Shown: positions 40,930 through 49,524, counted from the stretch's first letter. The stretch is DNA of 64,000 nt from Aedoeadaptatus ivorii (GCF_030815095.1 NZ_JAUSWF010000001.1:124001-188000); one strand, 5' to 3'. A program made the numbers and translations. The notes: a model not told the origin generated them from the letters alone.

Positions 40930-41930
40930 AGATCGCAATTATCGGTTGCGGGAGTTGGGGCAGTGCCATCGGAAATATATTGGCGGATTTGGGACGAGAA
41001 GTGCATATGTATACGCGCAATGCGGCGCAGTATCGGCGCATATCCGAAAAACGGGACAATCCCGGCTATCTGGAGGATTTTCGCTTTCACGATTCGATCC
41101 GCTTTCATCGTTCTATCGAAGAGGCGATAGAAGAGGCGGACGGCATCGTCCTCGCCGTGCCCACCGCCGCGGTGCGCGAATGCCTCAAAGAGATCGCGAA
41201 GTTGGACAGTTCCGCGCGCATTATCAATCTGGCGAAGGGGCTCGAGCAAGGCAGCGGCTTGCGCCTTTCCGAGGTGGCGGCGGAGGTCCTGCCGGAAAAT
41301 CCCTATATCGTGCTATCCGGCCCTTCCCACGCGGAAGAAGTGGCGAAGTTTAAGCCTACCACCGTCGTGGTCTGCTCCGCCCGGGAAGAAGACATTTTGT
41401 GGGCACAGGATCTCTTTTCCCACGACAGTCTGCGGGTCTACGCCCAAGACGACATGATCGGCGTCGAGATCGGCGGCGCTCTGAAAAACATCATCGCCCT
41501 GGGGGCCGGCCTGTCCGACGGACTCGGATTCGGCGACAATACCAAAGCGGCGCTGATGACCCGGGGTCTGACCGAAATTCAGAGGATCGGCATCGCCCTG
41601 GGCGCGAACGCCATCACCTTTCAGGGGCTTACCGGCGTGGGCGACTTGATCGTAACCTGTACCAGCGTCCACAGCAGAAATTGGAAGTTCGGCAATCTGA
41701 TCGGATCGGGTTACGACGCCGAATCCGCCATGGAGAAGGTGGGCATGGTGGTGGAAGGCTACAAGACCACCAAGGCCGCCTATGATCTGAGCCGAAAGAT
41801 GGGGATCGAAATGCCCATCACCGAAAAACTATATGGCGTGCTGTATGAAGGGGCAGATCCCGAAAAGGCCGTGCAGGATCTGATGCTTCGGCCCGTAAAA
41901 CACGAAAACGAGAAGATCTATCTGCTATGA
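40926..41930 (+). CDS. gpsA: Glycerol-3-phosphate dehydrogenase [NAD(P)+] GpsA
   Basis: Reduces dihydroxyacetone phosphate to glycerol-3-phosphate, the substrate of PlsY. It has 334 residues from ATG 40926 (ATGA overlap with plsY). The Rossmann start IAIIGCGSWGSAIG is at residues 3-16. AKGLEQGSGLRLSEV, LSGPSHAEEVA, GGALKNIIALGAGLSDGLGFGDNTKAAL (in parts, with the catalytic Lys) and LTGVGDLIVTC are all present. An earlier in-frame start inside plsY is not needed. Confidence 0.97.
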   Translation: MKIAIIGCGSWGSAIGNILADLGREVHMYTRNAAQYRRISEKRDNPGYLEDFRFHDSIRFHRSIEEAIEEADGIVLAVPTAAVRECLKEIAKLDSSARIINLAKGLEQGSGLRLSEVAAEVLPENPYIVLSGPSHAEEVAKFKPTTVVVCSAREEDILWAQDLFSHDSLRVYAQDDMIGVEIGGALKNIIALGAGLSDGLGFGDNTKAALMTRGLTEIQRIGIALGANAITFQGLTGVGDLIVTCTSVHSRNWKFGNLIGSGYDAESAMEKVGMVVEGYKTTKAAYDLSRKMGIEMPITEKLYGVLYEGADPEKAVQDLMLRPVKHENEKIYLL

Positions 41931-43219
41931 CGAAGCGAGGCGGAACCCGCAAAAAAATAGAAAAAAAGCGGAGGTCGCGCAGGATCCGGCGGCGCGTTCT
42001 CTTGTTTCTCGTGCTCCTTTTGTTCCTATCCGGTGCGGGTTACGGCATCTATTATCACATCACCCATCGCCTGGGCACCGTATACCCCACCCAGATCAAA
42101 TATCGGGATGTGGTGCGCGATAAGGGCTATCTGATCTACGAAGAGGATACGGTCTTTACCAAGGGTAACGGCATCGCGATCTACAATGTCCGGGAGGGCA
42201 AAAAAGTCCCCAAGGGACATGTGGTGGCGAATATCAATGTGATGAACGACAATTCCGAGATCAAGGACCGCCTGATCAAGGTCAATGCGGCGATCGACTT
42301 TAAGAACGACCGGAAAAACAAGGACAAATCGGAAGACCTGACGAAAGAAGACGTCAATGTGATCCGCAATATCCAGCGATTTATTCGAGACGAGGACGGC
42401 GAAAAGCTGATCTCCTCGATCAATACCCTAGATCTCAGGACCAAGCCTGCGGTAAATGTATCGGAATTGAACGAGCTCTTAAAGCTATCGCCCGATGCAC
42501 TGGAGGAACAAAGAAATATCCTTACCGAAAAAATCGCCACTACAAATTCGGATTACAAGGCCCCGATCTCCGGGATTATCAGCTATCGATTTGACGATCT
42601 TCGGGGCGCACTCTCGCCGAAAAAAGACGATTCGGTCTTTACCACCGCCTATTTGAAGGGCCTCAAGCTCACGCCGATTGAGCGCGGCGAAAATCGGGTC
42701 AAGGAGGACCACGCTTTTTTCCGCTCCATCGGAGACACCGAGTATAAAGTCGCCTTGTCCGTCGAAGATTTGCGACTGCTCCCCGAGGGCGAGAATAAGC
42801 GTTTGGACGTGCGCATCGGGAATGTGACCGCAAAGGGCGAGATCGAATCGGTGAACCGCGAGGGAAGAGGCGGTGTGGTAATATTACGATTACAAGACAA
42901 ATTACAGGAAGTTTACGCCCCGCGGGTGCAAGAGGTTACAATAATTAAAAGCGAAGAACCCGCCTATGCCGTGCCGAAAGAATGTATCGTTCGGGGACCT
43001 GACGGCGAAACGGGTGTCTATGCGGACGCGATTCGGGGATTTGTAAAGTTCGTTCCCGTATCGGTCTTATCTCGCGATGCGAAGCGTGCTTATCTTCGCG
43101 TGGGCGATGCAGACGGCCGGATTTTGGTTGCAAAAGGCGACAAAAAACCGACCGTTTCCGCAGACGATGCGATCGTCCTGAAGCCGAACAAGGTCGATAA
43201 GACGCGCGTCATTTATTGA
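41927..43219 (+). CDS. HlyD-like membrane-anchored adaptor protein
   Basis: Protein of 430 residues with a very basic cytoplasmic start (KRGGTRKKIEKKRRSRRIRRR), one membrane helix at about 23-45, and a large extracytoplasmic part. A barrel-sandwich lead (GYLIYEEDTVFTKGNGIAIYNVREGKKVPKGHVVANI, in parts) and a later GEIESVNREGRGGVVILRL resemble HlyD/RND adaptor hybrid domains, with a helical stretch between (about 100-205). No transporter ATPase or permease lies nearby. Instead it precedes yggS and sepF, an arrangement I know from other clostridia. A role in envelope or division is suggested by place only. It overlaps gpsA by four bases. Confidence 0.8.
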   Translation: MTKRGGTRKKIEKKRRSRRIRRRVLLFLVLLLFLSGAGYGIYYHITHRLGTVYPTQIKYRDVVRDKGYLIYEEDTVFTKGNGIAIYNVREGKKVPKGHVVANINVMNDNSEIKDRLIKVNAAIDFKNDRKNKDKSEDLTKEDVNVIRNIQRFIRDEDGEKLISSINTLDLRTKPAVNVSELNELLKLSPDALEEQRNILTEKIATTNSDYKAPISGIISYRFDDLRGALSPKKDDSVFTTAYLKGLKLTPIERGENRVKEDHAFFRSIGDTEYKVALSVEDLRLLPEGENKRLDVRIGNVTAKGEIESVNREGRGGVVILRLQDKLQEVYAPRVQEVTIIKSEEPAYAVPKECIVRGPDGETGVYADAIRGFVKFVPVSVLSRDAKRAYLRVGDADGRILVAKGDKKPTVSADDAIVLKPNKVDKTRVIY

Positions 43220-43238
43220 TGGAGAAAGGAAAGTATAC

Positions 43239-43928
43239 ATGTCGGAAATCGGCGAGAGGATCAGCCGTGTAAAAGAAGAAATAGAAGAAGCCCGAAGTCA
43301 CAGTATAACGGGAGAGCCGGTGGAGTTGATCGCCGTCACAAAAACCCATGACGTCAAGACCATACGAGAGGCGATCGTCGCCGGCGCCACCGATATCGGC
43401 GAGAACAAGGTGCAGGAGCTCCGAGGAAAGATCGAAGAAATCGGTCCCGAGGTCCGTTACCATATGATTGGCAACTTGCAGTCGAATAAGGTAAAATATA
43501 TTTATCAAGATGTAGTCTTGATTCATTCTTTGGACCGGAAGTCCCTGGCTAAGGAGATCGAAAAGCGCGCCCAACAGACGAACGACATCGTGCGATGCCT
43601 GTTGGAGGTCAATATCGGCAGGGAGTCGTCTAAAGGCGGTCTTCTGTTCGAAAAGGTCCTGCCCTTTTTGGAATCCATCCTCGACTATTCCCATATCAAG
43701 ATCGACGGATTGATGACGGTAGCCCCTGCTGTAGACGATGAAAACTACTTACGGGCATTGTTTCGAAAGATGTTTGCTCTCAAAGAGGATATCGCCCTCA
43801 GAAATTACAAAGACGTGGATATGAAGTACTTATCGATGGGGATGAGTAATGATTTTCCGATAGCGATCGAAGAGGGAGCGAATATGGTACGCATCGGCAG
43901 TCGGATTTTCGGCGCCCGCACGTATTAA
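43239..43928 (+). CDS. yggS: YggS-family pyridoxal phosphate homeostasis protein
   Basis: PLP-binding protein of the YggS/PROSC family, 229 residues, which buffers PLP and affects amino-acid metabolism without a known enzymatic reaction. The PLP lysine is in LIAVTKTHDVKTIREA. DIGENKVQEL, YHMIGNLQSNKVKYI, LLEVNIGRESSKGGL and LSMGMSNDFPIAIEEGANMVRIGSRIFG are the family motifs in order (the last two adjoining). GAAAGGAAA precedes the ATG. In Firmicutes this gene usually precedes sepF, as here. Confidence 0.96.
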   Translation: MSEIGERISRVKEEIEEARSHSITGEPVELIAVTKTHDVKTIREAIVAGATDIGENKVQELRGKIEEIGPEVRYHMIGNLQSNKVKYIYQDVVLIHSLDRKSLAKEIEKRAQQTNDIVRCLLEVNIGRESSKGGLLFEKVLPFLESILDYSHIKIDGLMTVAPAVDDENYLRALFRKMFALKEDIALRNYKDVDMKYLSMGMSNDFPIAIEEGANMVRIGSRIFGARTY

Positions 43929-43938
43929 GGAGGAGATT

Positions 43939-44415
43939 ATGGCAGATTTTGCAGACAAGCTGAAAAAAGCCTTTGGCTTCGGCGAGGATTACGAATACGA
44001 CGACGAATACGAATACGATGACGACGAGAAATTCCAGACCACGGAAGTGGAACCCGTTACCGCACAACAAGTGCAAAAGCCGGTAAGTTCCACCACGCGT
44101 CGCAAGGACAACGGCAGCGTATTGAGCATTCAAACGAAGGCGGCAATGGTGATTACCGTTCACGAACCGCTGAGCTACGACGAATCTCCCAAGATCGTAG
44201 ACGATCTGAAGGAAAACAAAGCCGTCGTCTTGAACTTCGAACAGCTGGATCTGGAAGTCAAACGAGAAATATTCGACTTCGTTAACGGCGCTTTGTACGC
44301 CATCGAAGGCAAGATTCAAAAGGTCAACAAGGACATTTTTATTCTCGCCCCGAACAATATCGCCATCGACGGCCTGAAGGAAGAACTGCAAAATTCCGGA
44401 ATCTTCCCCTGGTAA
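43939..44415 (+). CDS. sepF: Cell division protein SepF
   Basis: FtsZ-binding and membrane-anchoring division protein, 158 residues. The N-terminal amphipathic helix (MADFADKLKKAFGF) is the membrane anchor. An acidic tyrosine-rich linker (EDYEYDDEYEYDDDE) and a low-complexity stretch follow. The globular SepF domain lies at about 70-150 with VHEPLSYDESPKIVDDLKENKAVVLN (in parts) and IFILAPNNIAIDG. AAGGAGGAG precedes the ATG. It follows yggS after 10 bases. Confidence 0.96.
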   Translation: MADFADKLKKAFGFGEDYEYDDEYEYDDDEKFQTTEVEPVTAQQVQKPVSSTTRRKDNGSVLSIQTKAAMVITVHEPLSYDESPKIVDDLKENKAVVLNFEQLDLEVKREIFDFVNGALYAIEGKIQKVNKDIFILAPNNIAIDGLKEELQNSGIFPW

Positions 44416-44417
44416 GA

Positions 44418-45191
44418 ATGACCGACAAAGACGAATTATTACAACATATTCAGGAAACTGAGAAAATCACTATGCTGCGTCATATACTCGATTTGCCGGA
44501 GATCGCTTCGAGGAATTTTACGGCGACAGATAGTGATTTTTTAGATCCATACGAACAAAGACTCGTCCGCGATCTTCTGCCCCATTTTCCCGAGGTCGAA
44601 GCACAATTTGTGCCGGCGGGAGAGAGGGAGCGAAAAGTCGTCCTATTTTGCCCGTACCCCGCGCCGGCAGAGGATGCCGTCAGCGTCCTCAAGGCGTCGG
44701 TGTCCGGACCGATCCCCGCGCATCGAGATATTCTGGGTTCTCTGTTGGGGCTTGGGATCGAACGGGCAAAGATCGGCGATATTGTGCCGAACGATGCGAG
44801 CTATGTGGTGGTCAAAAGAGAGATCGCGAATTTTCTTCTCGTGCACTGGAGAGAGATCGGGAATCAAAGGATTCAAGTCGAAGAGGTTCCCCTCGAGACG
44901 CTGCCGATCGAAGAAAAGAAGTGGCGCGCCTCTTCTGCGGTGGTGCAGTCGCCCCGATTGGATGCCGTGGTGCGGGCGATCACAAAACTCTCTCGCGACG
45001 AGGTGAAAAGTCGTATCGCAAAAGGGCTCGTGAAGGTCGACTTTCAGCCCATTCGAAAGACCCATTGGGAGATCCACGGCGGCGAATTGCTCTCGGTGCG
45101 GGGCTTCGGGCGGGCGAAGATCGGCGAGGAATTTCGACAGACGAAAAAGGGCAAGGTCCGGTTCGAATACGGCACGCTGCAGGAAAGTTAG
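44418..45191 (+). CDS. ylmH: S4-domain RNA-binding protein YlmH
   Basis: RNA-binding protein of 257 residues of the YlmH family, which has been linked to stalled ribosome rescue and lies in division clusters of Firmicutes. The N-terminal part carries FTATDSDFLDPYEQRLV and VVLFCPYP, the middle has RDILGSLLGLGIERAKIGDI and SYVVVKREIANFLL, and the C-terminal S4 domain (about 180-240) reads LSRDEVKSRIAKGLVKVDF and KTHWEIHGGELLSVRGFGRAKI (adjoining parts). It starts two bases after sepF. Confidence 0.94.
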   Translation: MTDKDELLQHIQETEKITMLRHILDLPEIASRNFTATDSDFLDPYEQRLVRDLLPHFPEVEAQFVPAGERERKVVLFCPYPAPAEDAVSVLKASVSGPIPAHRDILGSLLGLGIERAKIGDIVPNDASYVVVKREIANFLLVHWREIGNQRIQVEEVPLETLPIEEKKWRASSAVVQSPRLDAVVRAITKLSRDEVKSRIAKGLVKVDFQPIRKTHWEIHGGELLSVRGFGRAKIGEEFRQTKKGKVRFEYGTLQES

Positions 45192-45197
45192 GTGTAT

Positions 45198-45662
45198 ATG
45201 GTTACGATTGTTATATTGCTATTGATAGCAGCCGATCAGATCAGCAAATGGCTGGTACTCAATTTTTTGAAAGATGCCGGTTCGGTAGAGATCATTCCCG
45301 GATTTTTCCGGCTGCTCTATGTGGAAAACCGCGGCGCCGCCTTCGGCATCTTGCAGGACGGCAGGCCGCTATTTATCGTGGTTACGCTTTTGGTGATCGG
45401 CTTTTTGCTCTATGCCATCTATGGAAAAAACGAGGGGATACGCGGCATGGGCCGCATCGCCTTGGTGCTGATCCTCTCCGGTGCCGTGGGCAATTTTATC
45501 GACCGGTTGCGCCTCCACTATGTGGTGGATTTTTTGTCATTTCGCTTTTTCGGCCACGACTTTGCGGTCTTCAATTTGGCGGATACCATGATCGTAATCG
45601 GTACCGTGCTGTTGATGGTGCAAATCTTTAAGATGGATCGGGAGCCGAAGCGCCATGTCTGA
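45198..45662 (+). CDS. lspA: Lipoprotein signal peptidase LspA
   Basis: Membrane aspartic protease that cleaves signal peptides of lipoproteins after lipidation. About 154 residues and four membrane helices. VENRGAAFGIL, SGAVGNFIDRLRLHYVVDFL and FAVFNLADT hold the conserved Asn and the two catalytic Asp residues. Start is unsure between GTG 45192 (next to the ylmH stop) and ATG 45198. I list the ATG. Substrates in this window would include PstS and the lipoprotein at 51629. It overlaps the pseudouridine synthase gene by eight bases. Confidence 0.95.
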   Translation: MVTIVILLLIAADQISKWLVLNFLKDAGSVEIIPGFFRLLYVENRGAAFGILQDGRPLFIVVTLLVIGFLLYAIYGKNEGIRGMGRIALVLILSGAVGNFIDRLRLHYVVDFLSFRFFGHDFAVFNLADTMIVIGTVLLMVQIFKMDREPKRHV

Positions 45663-46557
45663 GACCATATATGTATCGGAGGGCGGCAGTCGGCTGGACA
45701 AATACCTCACGGGGATTCTCTCGTTAAATCGCTCGCAGATTAAAAACGCCATCCTGGAAGGCCGTATTTTGGTCGACGGCGTGCAGAAAAAGGCGGGGTA
45801 TACCCTGTCGGCGGGAGAATGTATCTCATATGAAGAAGCGACGCCCTATCGCTTGGAAGGAAAGGATCTCGGCGTTCGCGTTCTCTATGAAGACGACGAT
45901 CTCGCGCTGGTGGAAAAACCCTACGGCATGGTCGTTCACCCCGGGGCGGCACGAGAAGAAGACACATTGGTGCATCATCTCCTTTGGCGATTTTCTTCGC
46001 TGGCGGAGGGGTCGGACCCCCTACGACCGGGCATCGTACATCGGCTGGACAAAGACACATCGGGCATTATGGCGATCGCAAAAACCGATCGCGCCTATAC
46101 CGGCCTGGTGGAACTGTTTTCTGCGCGAAAGATCCGAAAGGAATACTACGCCCTCTGTCGCGGCAACATCCGCGAACCGGGCCGCATCGATGCGCCGATA
46201 GGGCGCGATCCCGCACAGAGGACGAGGATGGCCTGTGATGTCTATCCCTCTAAAGAGGCGCTTACCGCCTATACGCCCGTACGCGCCTTTGGGGAAGCGA
46301 CCTTGCTTCGCGTGCGGATTTACACCGGAAGAACCCATCAGATTCGCGTGCATATGCGCCATATCGGACACCCCGTGGTGGGCGATCCGATTTACGGCAT
46401 CCACGCGGATCGCAAGGGAAAATTGATGCTCCATAGTTACCGGCTGTCTTTTACACATCCGATTACGCAAGCACGCATCGACGGACGCTCGAAGTTACCG
46501 CGCAGATTTATCGCCTATTTTCGCAAACACGGAGGTGAACGATGCACAGGATTTTAG
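45655..46557 (+). CDS. rluD: RluA/RluD-family pseudouridine synthase
   Basis: RNA-modifying enzyme of 300 residues, probably acting on 23S rRNA. An N-terminal S4 domain (SRLDKYLTGILSLNRSQIKN, about 10-70) precedes the catalytic core. HRLDKDTSGIMAIAKT holds the catalytic Asp, with LVEKPYGMVVHPGA before it and GRTHQIRVHMRHIGHPVVGDPIYG after it (parts of one block). In B. subtilis the equivalent YlyB gene also sits between lspA and pyrR. Exact target uridines cannot be told. Confidence 0.94.
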   Translation: MSETIYVSEGGSRLDKYLTGILSLNRSQIKNAILEGRILVDGVQKKAGYTLSAGECISYEEATPYRLEGKDLGVRVLYEDDDLALVEKPYGMVVHPGAAREEDTLVHHLLWRFSSLAEGSDPLRPGIVHRLDKDTSGIMAIAKTDRAYTGLVELFSARKIRKEYYALCRGNIREPGRIDAPIGRDPAQRTRMACDVYPSKEALTAYTPVRAFGEATLLRVRIYTGRTHQIRVHMRHIGHPVVGDPIYGIHADRKGKLMLHSYRLSFTHPITQARIDGRSKLPRRFIAYFRKHGGERCTGF

Positions 46558-47075
46558 ATGAGATCGCCATTCGCCGCGCTATCGCCCGCATCGCCAATGA
46601 AATCATCGAAAGAAATAAGGGCATCGAGGACATCGTATTGATGGGAATCGTAACCCGCGGCGTATATCTCGCCGAACGATTGCAAAAATCCATTCGAGAA
46701 ATCGAGGGAAAAGACGTCCCCGTCTATGCGCTGAACGCCTCCTTCTTTCGGGACGACCGGCGGGATGCGGAATTTTTGCCCATGGAATTTATGGGAAAGA
46801 TCGACGGAAAGCGCGTGGTCCTCGTCGACGACGTGTTGTTTACGGGCAGGACCGTTCGCGCCGCCATGGACGCCCTGATGGTGAAGGACCGGCCGCGTTC
46901 GGTGCAACTGGTGGGTTTGATCGACAGGGGGCACAGAGAGCTTCCCATTCGCGGCGATTTTATCGGAAAAAATGTACCCACTTCCCAATCGGAAAAGATT
47001 ATCGTGCACTTAAAAGAACAGGACGGCGAGGACAGTGTCTACGTCGCCGACAAAGAAAAGGACTCGGAACATTGA
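46542..47075 (+). CDS. pyrR: PyrR: pyrimidine operon attenuator / uracil phosphoribosyltransferase
   Basis: RNA-binding regulator of pyrimidine genes with weak uracil phosphoribosyltransferase activity, 177 residues. VVLVDDVLFTGRTVRAAMDAL is the PRPP-binding loop (two adjoining parts), and LIDRGHRELPIRGDFIGKNVPTS is highly typical of PyrR. The start overlaps the previous gene by 16 bases, with GGAGGTGA upstream. No other pyr gene or PyrR anti-anti-terminator was seen nearby, so it would act at distant pyr mRNAs. Its stop codon lies in the loop of the terminator hairpin. Confidence 0.95.
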   Translation: MHRILDEIAIRRAIARIANEIIERNKGIEDIVLMGIVTRGVYLAERLQKSIREIEGKDVPVYALNASFFRDDRRDAEFLPMEFMGKIDGKRVVLVDDVLFTGRTVRAAMDALMVKDRPRSVQLVGLIDRGHRELPIRGDFIGKNVPTSQSEKIIVHLKEQDGEDSVYVADKEKDSEH

Positions 47076-47091
47076 TTCCGGGTCCTTTTTG
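47056..47091. terminator. Terminator overlapping the pyrR 3' end; also faces mtnP
   Basis: A 14-base stem (47056-47069 with 47076-47089, one G-T pair) encloses a six-base loop that includes the pyrR stop codon, then T-run. The convergent mtnP gene ends just beyond, and the opposite strand also ends in a T-rich tract. Confidence 0.88.
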
Positions 47092-47093
47092 CA

Positions 47094-47819
47094 TCAAAGC
47101 AGATCGATTTTTGCCGCGCGGGGCTCTGTCTTTTTTGTAAAGACCGCATCCACCGCCGCGACGATTTTTTCTCGAATCCGGGCCGAAGGGAGGATCTCCA
47201 AACTTTCGGCGACGCCGGTGCAGTAGTTTACGACGTGGCAGATGTTCGCATAATACATCCCCATCTCCTTGGCGAGCACCACTTCGGGCACATTTGTCAT
47301 ACCCACCACGTCTCCGCCGATGGAAGCGTAGAATCGAATTTCCGCCCGGCTTTCAAAGCGCGGCCCCTCGGTGGTGACATAGATGCCGCGGGGCAACTTT
47401 TCTCCATAGGCTTCCTCGAAGAGGCGATTGAGTTCTTCGTCGTAGGGCGCATCCATGGCGATGTGTTTCGCCACCGTCTCCGTGCCGTCGTAGAAGGTTG
47501 AAGGCCGGGTCTTGGTAAAGTCCAAAAAATCGTCCGTCAGCACGACGTCGTTGGGGGCATATTTCTTCTTCAAACTGCCGACGGCGCTGATCCCGTAGAC
47601 TTCGGTGACGCCGATTTCGTGAAGCGCCCAGATATTCGCCTTATAGGGGACGACATGGGGCGGGATATTGTGACCGGTGCCGTGGCGCGAGACAAAAACA
47701 TAGGGTTTGTCTTCGGGATACATTAACTTCGCCTCGCCGTAGGGCGTGGTCATAATTTCTTCTCTTGCGGGAGAAAACGGCGCTTCAAATCCCGTTCCTC
47801 CGATAATTCCATAGTGCAT
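47094..47819 (-). CDS. mtnP: 5'-methylthioadenosine/purine nucleoside phosphorylase (MTAP family)
   Basis: Phosphorylase of 241 residues that splits methylthioadenosine (or a purine nucleoside) into base and sugar-1-phosphate. Start IIGGTGFEAPF and VFVSRHGTGHNIPPHVVPYKANIWAL (in parts) match the MTAP branch, followed by TEGPRFESRAEIRFY and VVGMTNVPEVVLAKEMGMYYANICHVVNY (in parts). MTAP rather than general PNP is favoured by the divergent neighbour mtnA, which would use methylthioribose-1-phosphate. Substrate could also be S-methylthioinosine or inosine. GAGGTT lies upstream. Confidence 0.88.
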   Translation of the reverse strand: MHYGIIGGTGFEAPFSPAREEIMTTPYGEAKLMYPEDKPYVFVSRHGTGHNIPPHVVPYKANIWALHEIGVTEVYGISAVGSLKKKYAPNDVVLTDDFLDFTKTRPSTFYDGTETVAKHIAMDAPYDEELNRLFEEAYGEKLPRGIYVTTEGPRFESRAEIRFYASIGGDVVGMTNVPEVVLAKEMGMYYANICHVVNYCTGVAESLEILPSARIREKIVAAVDAVFTKKTEPRAAKIDLL

Positions 47820-47853
47820 GATAACCTCGTTTCCTTTTCCTGAATATGTTACT

Positions 47854-47861
47854 ATTATAAT
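47854..47861. promoter_or_regulatory. Shared divergent -10 region of mtnP and mtnA
   Basis: ATTATAAT contains TATAAT on the plus strand (47856-47861) and on the minus strand (47854-47859). -35 boxes are poor on both sides. Overlap of the two -10 elements would make the promoters mutually exclusive. Confidence 0.45.
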
Positions 47862-47878
47862 ATATAGAGGGGGTTATT

Positions 47879-48937
47879 ATGCAATTTGACCAAGATTTGG
47901 CATATATGTTACAGGCGGATCACGTCGCCCGGTACGAACAGGGCTGTGTCTATATATTGGACCGAAGAATTTATCCGATCCGCGTAGAATATGTGGCGTG
48001 CCGCGACCATATCGAAGTGCGCGACGCCCTCAGAAATATGGTGACCCAATCCGCCGGGCCCTATACGGCGGCGGCAATGGGGATGGCGCTTGCGGCGTAC
48101 GAATCCCGTACTTTGCGGGGCGAAGAGCGTCTTTCCTATTTGCGGGAGGCGGCGTATACCATTTCCAACGCCCGTCCCACCACCGCCAATCGCATGGCGC
48201 AGGTGACCCAAGGGGCCCTCGCCATCGCCGAGGCGGCGATCGACGATCCCGATTTGGATCTAAAGATTCGTGACTACGGCATTCGATCCATGAAACAGCG
48301 CTACGACGCCATTCATACGGTGGCGAAGCATTTTATGGAGGTGATGCCGGATACGGGTACGGTGATGACCCAGTGCTTTGGCGAGACGATTATCGGCATG
48401 TTGGCGCGCGAGATTCGAAAGCGCGGAAAGGACATCTCGTTTGTCTGCCCCGAAACCCGGCCCTTTTTGCAGGGTGCGCGGTTTACCGCTTCGGTGCTTC
48501 AGGACATGGGCATCGACGTTACGGTCATCACCGACAATATGGTCTGCGCCTATATGGAAAATGTCGGCGTTGATATCTTCACCTCGGCCGCCGATTCCAT
48601 CTGTATGGACGGCAGCATCGTAAACAAGGTGGGCACCCACCAGATCGCCATCGTGGCAAAGCACTTCGGCGTGCCCTATTATGCGACGGGCATTCCCGAT
48701 ATGGACATTGAAAATGCCGATGCGGTGACGATCGAGATGCGCGATCCCGAAGAGAGCCTAAGCTGCCACGGCATAAAGCATACGCTCGACGGGGTAAAGG
48801 GATGGTACCCGGCTTTTGACATCACGCCGCCGGAGGCGGTAACGGGCATCGTCACCGATTTGGGCATCTACGCCCCCGAAGATCTACAGCGCTATAAGGA
48901 AAGAAAGGGAGAGGGCGATTTTTATTTCGCCGTGTAG
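47879..48937 (+). CDS. mtnA: MtnA-like methylthioribose-1-phosphate isomerase (eIF2B-alpha fold)
   Basis: Aldose-1-phosphate isomerase of the eIF2B-related family, 352 residues. It likely converts methylthioribose-1-phosphate to methylthioribulose-1-phosphate. NARPTTANRMAQV is the substrate-binding block. Cys166 in TVMTQCFGE and Asp219 in VITDNMVCAYM match the catalytic pair of MtnA. AADSICMDGSIVNKVGTHQIA replaces the usual GADR block, with Ser where Arg is common. AGGGGGTT precedes the ATG. The divergent mtnP supports the salvage role. Ribose-1,5-bisphosphate isomerase is an alternative within this fold. Confidence 0.84.
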   Translation: MQFDQDLAYMLQADHVARYEQGCVYILDRRIYPIRVEYVACRDHIEVRDALRNMVTQSAGPYTAAAMGMALAAYESRTLRGEERLSYLREAAYTISNARPTTANRMAQVTQGALAIAEAAIDDPDLDLKIRDYGIRSMKQRYDAIHTVAKHFMEVMPDTGTVMTQCFGETIIGMLAREIRKRGKDISFVCPETRPFLQGARFTASVLQDMGIDVTVITDNMVCAYMENVGVDIFTSAADSICMDGSIVNKVGTHQIAIVAKHFGVPYYATGIPDMDIENADAVTIEMRDPEESLSCHGIKHTLDGVKGWYPAFDITPPEAVTGIVTDLGIYAPEDLQRYKERKGEGDFYFAV

Positions 48938-48940
48938 AGA

Positions 48941-49510
48941 ATGAAAGATACACAGTTAGAAGAGAAGATCGAATTTATATATACGCTGGAACGGATGAAA
49001 AACGTCTATCGCCGCACGAAACTCTTGCACGAGGCGCGCTACGAAAACGACGCGGAACACAGCTTTCACATCGCCGCCATGGCGCATATTCTACGCGACT
49101 TTGCGCCGGAAGACGTGGATTTTGAGCGCGTGCTCCTATTGCTCTTGTACCACGATGTGGTGGAGATCGAGGCGGGAGACACCTTCGCCTACGATGCCGA
49201 GGGCAACAAGTCGAAATTGGAGCGGGAAATTCGCGCGGCGGACAACCTATTCGGCATCTTGCCGGAGGCGTCGGCGCGCAAGACGCGGGCGCTTTGGGAC
49301 GAATTCGAAGCCCAAGAGACGCCCGAGTCCCATTTCGCCTTGGCGATGGACCGCATGCAGCCGATCCTTTTAAATGTCGCCACCGGCGGAAATTCCTGGA
49401 ACGAACACGCCGTCAAGATGGAAGATGTACTCGTTCGCATGGAGCCCATTAAGCGGTATCCGGCGCTGTACGACTATATGTACGAGAAGGTATCCGCATT
49501 TTTCGAATAA
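48941..49510 (+). CDS. HD-domain hydrolase, YfbR/HDDC2 type (possible 5'-nucleotidase)
   Basis: Metal-dependent HD hydrolase of 189 residues. ENDAEHSFHIAAMAHIL holds the first His and its partner, LLYHDVVEIEAGDTFAYD the HD pair and following acidic residues, and FALAMDRMQPILLNV the final Asp. This is the pattern of YfbR-like 5'-deoxynucleotidases. It starts three bases after mtnA, so it is co-transcribed. Removal of phosphate from nucleotides would fit a nucleoside salvage unit, but the substrate is inferred. Confidence 0.87.
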   Translation: MKDTQLEEKIEFIYTLERMKNVYRRTKLLHEARYENDAEHSFHIAAMAHILRDFAPEDVDFERVLLLLLYHDVVEIEAGDTFAYDAEGNKSKLEREIRAADNLFGILPEASARKTRALWDEFEAQETPESHFALAMDRMQPILLNVATGGNSWNEHAVKMEDVLVRMEPIKRYPALYDYMYEKVSAFFE

Positions 49511-49524
49511 AGGGGGCACAGAAT

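Noticed and set aside
44648..45631. A 327-residue alternative plus-strand frame across ylmH and lspA
   Set aside because: Composition is Arg/Gly-rich nonsense spanning two real genes with clear family motifs.
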